NCBI GenBank assembly: GCA_016935975.1
Contig: JAFGPX010000113.1
Coordinates: forward strand, 1-39,222
DNA from: Deltaproteobacteria bacterium
GTDB lineage: Bacteria > Myxococcota_A > Polyangia > Fen-1088
Length of the DNA: 39,222 nt
Direction of reading: 5' to 3'
Below, piece by piece: positions 37,314-39,222 of the stretch. A program made the position numbers and the translations under genes. The notes beneath the pieces were generated by a model. It was given only the letters and a program-made list of their open reading frames with translations. It had not been told where the DNA came from and ran no database searches. How positions within the stretch are numbered: position 1 is the stretch's first letter; each line of letters starts with the position of its first letter.

Positions 37314-37577
37314 GTGAAACCCTACGAACGAGTCATTGGAATCAGCTGTAGTCAGATGGTCGACTACTGCATGGACTATCTGAGCGGAACCCTTCCCGCC
37401 GAGGAGCGGCAGAGCTTCGATGGGCACCTTGCCTATTGTCCGGAATGCGTCAAATTCTTCGAAACCTACAAGAAGACGCCGGAGATCTCGCGCGAAGCCC
37501 TGTCCCTGGAAATGCCAGAGCGGGTTCGCGGCGAGGTGCGCAGCTTCCTTCGCCAGCGCTACGACAAGCAACCTTAG
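37314..37577 (+). CDS. Small zf-HC2 (anti-sigma-factor-type) zinc-finger protein
   Basis: 87 residues from a GTG at 37314; an earlier in-frame GTG at 37287 with AGG upstream would add 9 residues. The sequence GISCSQMVDYCMDYLSGTLP followed by SFDGHLAYCPECVKFFETY matches the zf-HC2 pattern, with Cys12, His38, Cys42 and Cys45 as likely zinc ligands. Such domains hold group IV sigma factors in anti-sigma proteins. Here there is no membrane segment and no ECF sigma gene adjacent, so it would be a soluble, orphan form. It is divergent from the SctQ-like gene and 94 nt upstream of the FHA gene. Confidence 0.8.
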   Translation: MKPYERVIGISCSQMVDYCMDYLSGTLPAEERQSFDGHLAYCPECVKFFETYKKTPEISREALSLEMPERVRGEVRSFLRQRYDKQP

Positions 37578-37671
37578 CCGAGGCGGCACAAGGCAGCTTC
37601 GGGCCCTCTTCTCCCGGCGCGAGCAGCGTGCTTGACAGACGGTGTGACAGGGGCAAGATGACGGCAAGAGT

Positions 37672-38610
37672 ATGCCCGTCGGTTTGGTTTGCCCCCGCTG
37701 TGATGCACTGACTGGCCTCGACGCGAGCCGGTGTCCGCTCTGCGAGGCACCCATCGGCGAGCTGGACCAGCCATCATCCCCCGTCCCGCGTCCGCCCGCC
37801 TCTCGTCCGGAGGAACCTATGTCGACAAAAACCTGTCCGAGTTGTGGGAACAACGTCCCCGAGCACGACCGTTTCTGCGGCCAGTGCGGTGCACGTTTGG
37901 ACGGCGCCGCGCCGCCGGCAGCAGGGGCAGGTGGCAAGACGATGTTCTTCTCCGGCGTGCAGGCCGCCGGCATCGCCAAACTGGTTTTGGTCAAGGCCGA
38001 CACGGGAGACGGGCTCGCCTATCAACTAAGTGGCACGGAACACGTCGTCGGCAGGACCGAGGGCGCCATCCTCTTCCCCGACGACCCGTTGCTTTCGCCT
38101 CGTCACGCGAACTTCCTCTATCGCGAAGGCAAGCTCTGCGTGTGCGACGAGGCTTCGACCAACGGCGTGTTCATTCGCATCCATTCCCCGACCAGACTGG
38201 AATCCGGGGCGTCCTTCCTGATCGGGGAGCAATTGCTGCAGGTGGAAGCCCTGGCGCCGGATTTCGGCCCGCAGCCCGATGCCGAGGGCACCTATTTCTA
38301 TGCCAGCCCCAAACGTGCTTCGAAGATGCGCCTCATCCAGAGGCTGCGCGGCGGGGACATCGGGCTCATCGTACGTGCGCGCGGCGACAGCGTCACGCTG
38401 GGCCGTGAGGGCAACGACGTGAATTTCCCCGATGATCCGTTCATTTCCGGGCGGCACGCCGAGGTCGCCAGCTCTCCCGACGGCGCTTTCGTCATCACGG
38501 ACCTGGGATCCAAGAACGGCACGTTCGTCCGTATTGCCGGTGAGACGCCGCTGGTCCACGGCGACTACGTCTTCGTAGGCCAGCAACTCCTTCGCGTGGA
38601 GATCACTTGA
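37672..38610 (+). CDS. Zinc-ribbon protein with two FHA domains
   Basis: 312 residues. Two zinc ribbons come first: Cys7/10/21/24 (CPRC...CPLC) and Cys55/58/69/72 (CPSC...CGQC). FHA domain 1 (about 110-185) shows VVGRTEGA, SPRHANF and STNGVFIRI. FHA domain 2 (about 225-310) shows LGREGNDV, SGRHAEV and SKNGTFVRI. FHA domains bind phosphothreonine peptides, linking this to Ser/Thr kinase signalling common in myxobacteria. The second ribbon begins at an internal ATG (37819) that has GGAGG 6 nt upstream, so a shorter product with one ribbon is likely made too, or instead. A TTGACA at 37632 lies upstream, without a good -10. Confidence 0.87.
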   Translation: MPVGLVCPRCDALTGLDASRCPLCEAPIGELDQPSSPVPRPPASRPEEPMSTKTCPSCGNNVPEHDRFCGQCGARLDGAAPPAAGAGGKTMFFSGVQAAGIAKLVLVKADTGDGLAYQLSGTEHVVGRTEGAILFPDDPLLSPRHANFLYREGKLCVCDEASTNGVFIRIHSPTRLESGASFLIGEQLLQVEALAPDFGPQPDAEGTYFYASPKRASKMRLIQRLRGGDIGLIVRARGDSVTLGREGNDVNFPDDPFISGRHAEVASSPDGAFVITDLGSKNGTFVRIAGETPLVHGDYVFVGQQLLRVEIT

Positions 38611-38625
38611 GGAAGGGGACGCACC

Positions 38626-38670
38626 ATGAAACAGCTTATCCCAACGGCTAGCGCGGAGGCTCTCTCGTGA
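38626..38670 (+). CDS. 14-codon mini-ORF overlapping the next gene's start
   Basis: ATG AAA CAG CTT ... TCG TGA encodes MKQLIPTASAEALS. It has a strong ribosome site (GGAAGGGG, 5-6 nt before the ATG) and ends in GTGA, the same bases that begin the zinc-ribbon gene. It is probably a leader that couples or gates translation of the following gene; it could also be chance. It is too short to support coding by composition. Confidence 0.45.
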   Translation: MKQLIPTASAEALS

Positions 38671-39222
38671 TCATCTGTTCTCGTTGCGGCAAGGAAAACC
38701 AGGATCTGTACAAATTCTGCCTGGGCTGCGGCGCCAAGCTGCAAATGGCGCCCGCGCCTGCGGCAGCCGCCGCGCCCAACCCCGCCCCTCCTGCGGACGT
38801 GCTCACGCCGCCGCCGGTGGTTGGCAGCCAGCCGATGGGCGTGGCCAAGACCGCCGTGCCTCCCGAGCCGGCGAGCTTCTCCCCGATGGGCCCTACCATG
38901 TCGGCAGATGCCGCCGTGGCCTTCGGCGCCATGCCCGGCCAGCCGCAGGCCATGGGCCCAACGCCGCCCCCCTCGCAACCCCTGCCTCCGGTGACGCCGG
39001 CCGGCTTCGGCGCGGCACCGCCTCCGGGAGGCCCGCGCCCGCCGGCCGCCGCTGTGCCAGCCTCCGCACCCTCGGTTCAGATCGGGCTGGGATCCTTGCC
39101 CATGCAGGTCCCGGTCCGGCAAGCTCCACTACCGGCTGCTCCGGCCGCCGCCAGCCCGTTCGCCCCACCGTCCGTATCCACATCGGTTCCCGCCACCGCG
39201 GTACCGGCCATCCAGCCCCCCC
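38667..39222 (+). CDS. Zinc-ribbon protein with Pro/Ala-rich linker, 3' end outside window
   Basis: Open to the window end (185 codons visible) from a GTG at 38667 with GGAGG 7 nt upstream. The N-terminus is a zinc ribbon, CSRCGKENQDLYKFCLGCG (four Cys). A low-complexity Pro/Ala/Gly/Met-rich region with PPPVVGSQPMG-type repeats fills the rest. Layout and neighbour (zinc-ribbon FHA protein) suggest that an FHA or similar domain follows beyond the edge, but that is not seen. It overlaps the 14-codon mini-ORF by 4 nt. Confidence 0.82.
   Translation, partial: MIICSRCGKENQDLYKFCLGCGAKLQMAPAPAAAAAPNPAPPADVLTPPPVVGSQPMGVAKTAVPPEPASFSPMGPTMSADAAVAFGAMPGQPQAMGPTPPPSQPLPPVTPAGFGAAPPPGGPRPPAAAVPASAPSVQIGLGSLPMQVPVRQAPLPAAPAAASPFAPPSVSTSVPATAVPAIQPP

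Overview
The window is high-GC DNA with dense, mostly housekeeping gene content and the marks of a myxobacterium (Myxococcota, probably a large-genome Polyangiales-type organism). The marks are lipoproteins with long Gly/Ser/Thr 'GGSGG' or Asp/Pro linkers, a MYXO-CTERM-type sorting tail on a glycosidase, FHA proteins with zinc ribbons, a small KRKQSLYFPEE-type protein of a family I associate with myxobacteria, and Cys-variant Lgt proteins. No rRNA, tRNA, CRISPR array, insertion sequence or prophage was recognised. The genus assignment is inference.

Positions 1-12.4 kb mix polysaccharide breakdown with other genes. On the minus strand are a partial Gly-rich lipoprotein, a lipid-anchored GH11 xylanase and a GH127 beta-L-arabinofuranosidase-type enzyme with a MYXO-CTERM tail. 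After a 0.7-kb stretch without a recognisable gene come ptsP (GAF plus nitrogen-PTS enzyme I) and a macrodomain gene 9 nt behind it. Next are a TRAP-receptor gene remnant, rmuC and a GH3 beta-glucosidase-type lipoprotein.

Positions 12.5-23.1 kb hold metF, a YqeY-like gene, two uncharacterised exported proteins, the parC-parE topoisomerase IV operon (1-nt spacing), a DUF882/M15-type murein peptidase, a dCMP deaminase, a remnant of a cation-efflux gene and an Asp/Pro-rich lipoprotein.

Positions 23.2-28.6 kb form a plus-strand operon ileS-lspA-lgt-lgt, which joins isoleucyl-tRNA synthesis to lipoprotein maturation. It contains two non-identical Lgt paralogues. Its end is a large imperfect palindrome shared with the convergent tldD-tldE pair. 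Upstream of tldD, in the same direction, are a Cys-rich sigma-region-4-like protein and a MerR-like regulator with a dyad in front of its own gene.

Positions 33-39.2 kb hold a MepA-type lipoprotein, a DksA-family protein, the small KRKQSLYFPEE protein behind a near-consensus promoter, and a degenerate glycogen-synthase-like protein. The last overlaps tail-to-tail with an apparently orphan SctQ/FliN-like gene. A zf-HC2 (anti-sigma-type) protein, a zinc-ribbon/double-FHA protein with a possible internal start, a 14-codon mini-ORF and a partial zinc-ribbon protein follow.

I see no single complete new system. The best leads are the tandem Lgt variants, the Cys-rich sigma-like regulator beside TldDE, the possible GlgA pseudoenzyme beside an orphan SctQ, palindromic repeats that supply the C-termini of MetF and the second Lgt, and the coupled mini-ORF near 38.6 kb.
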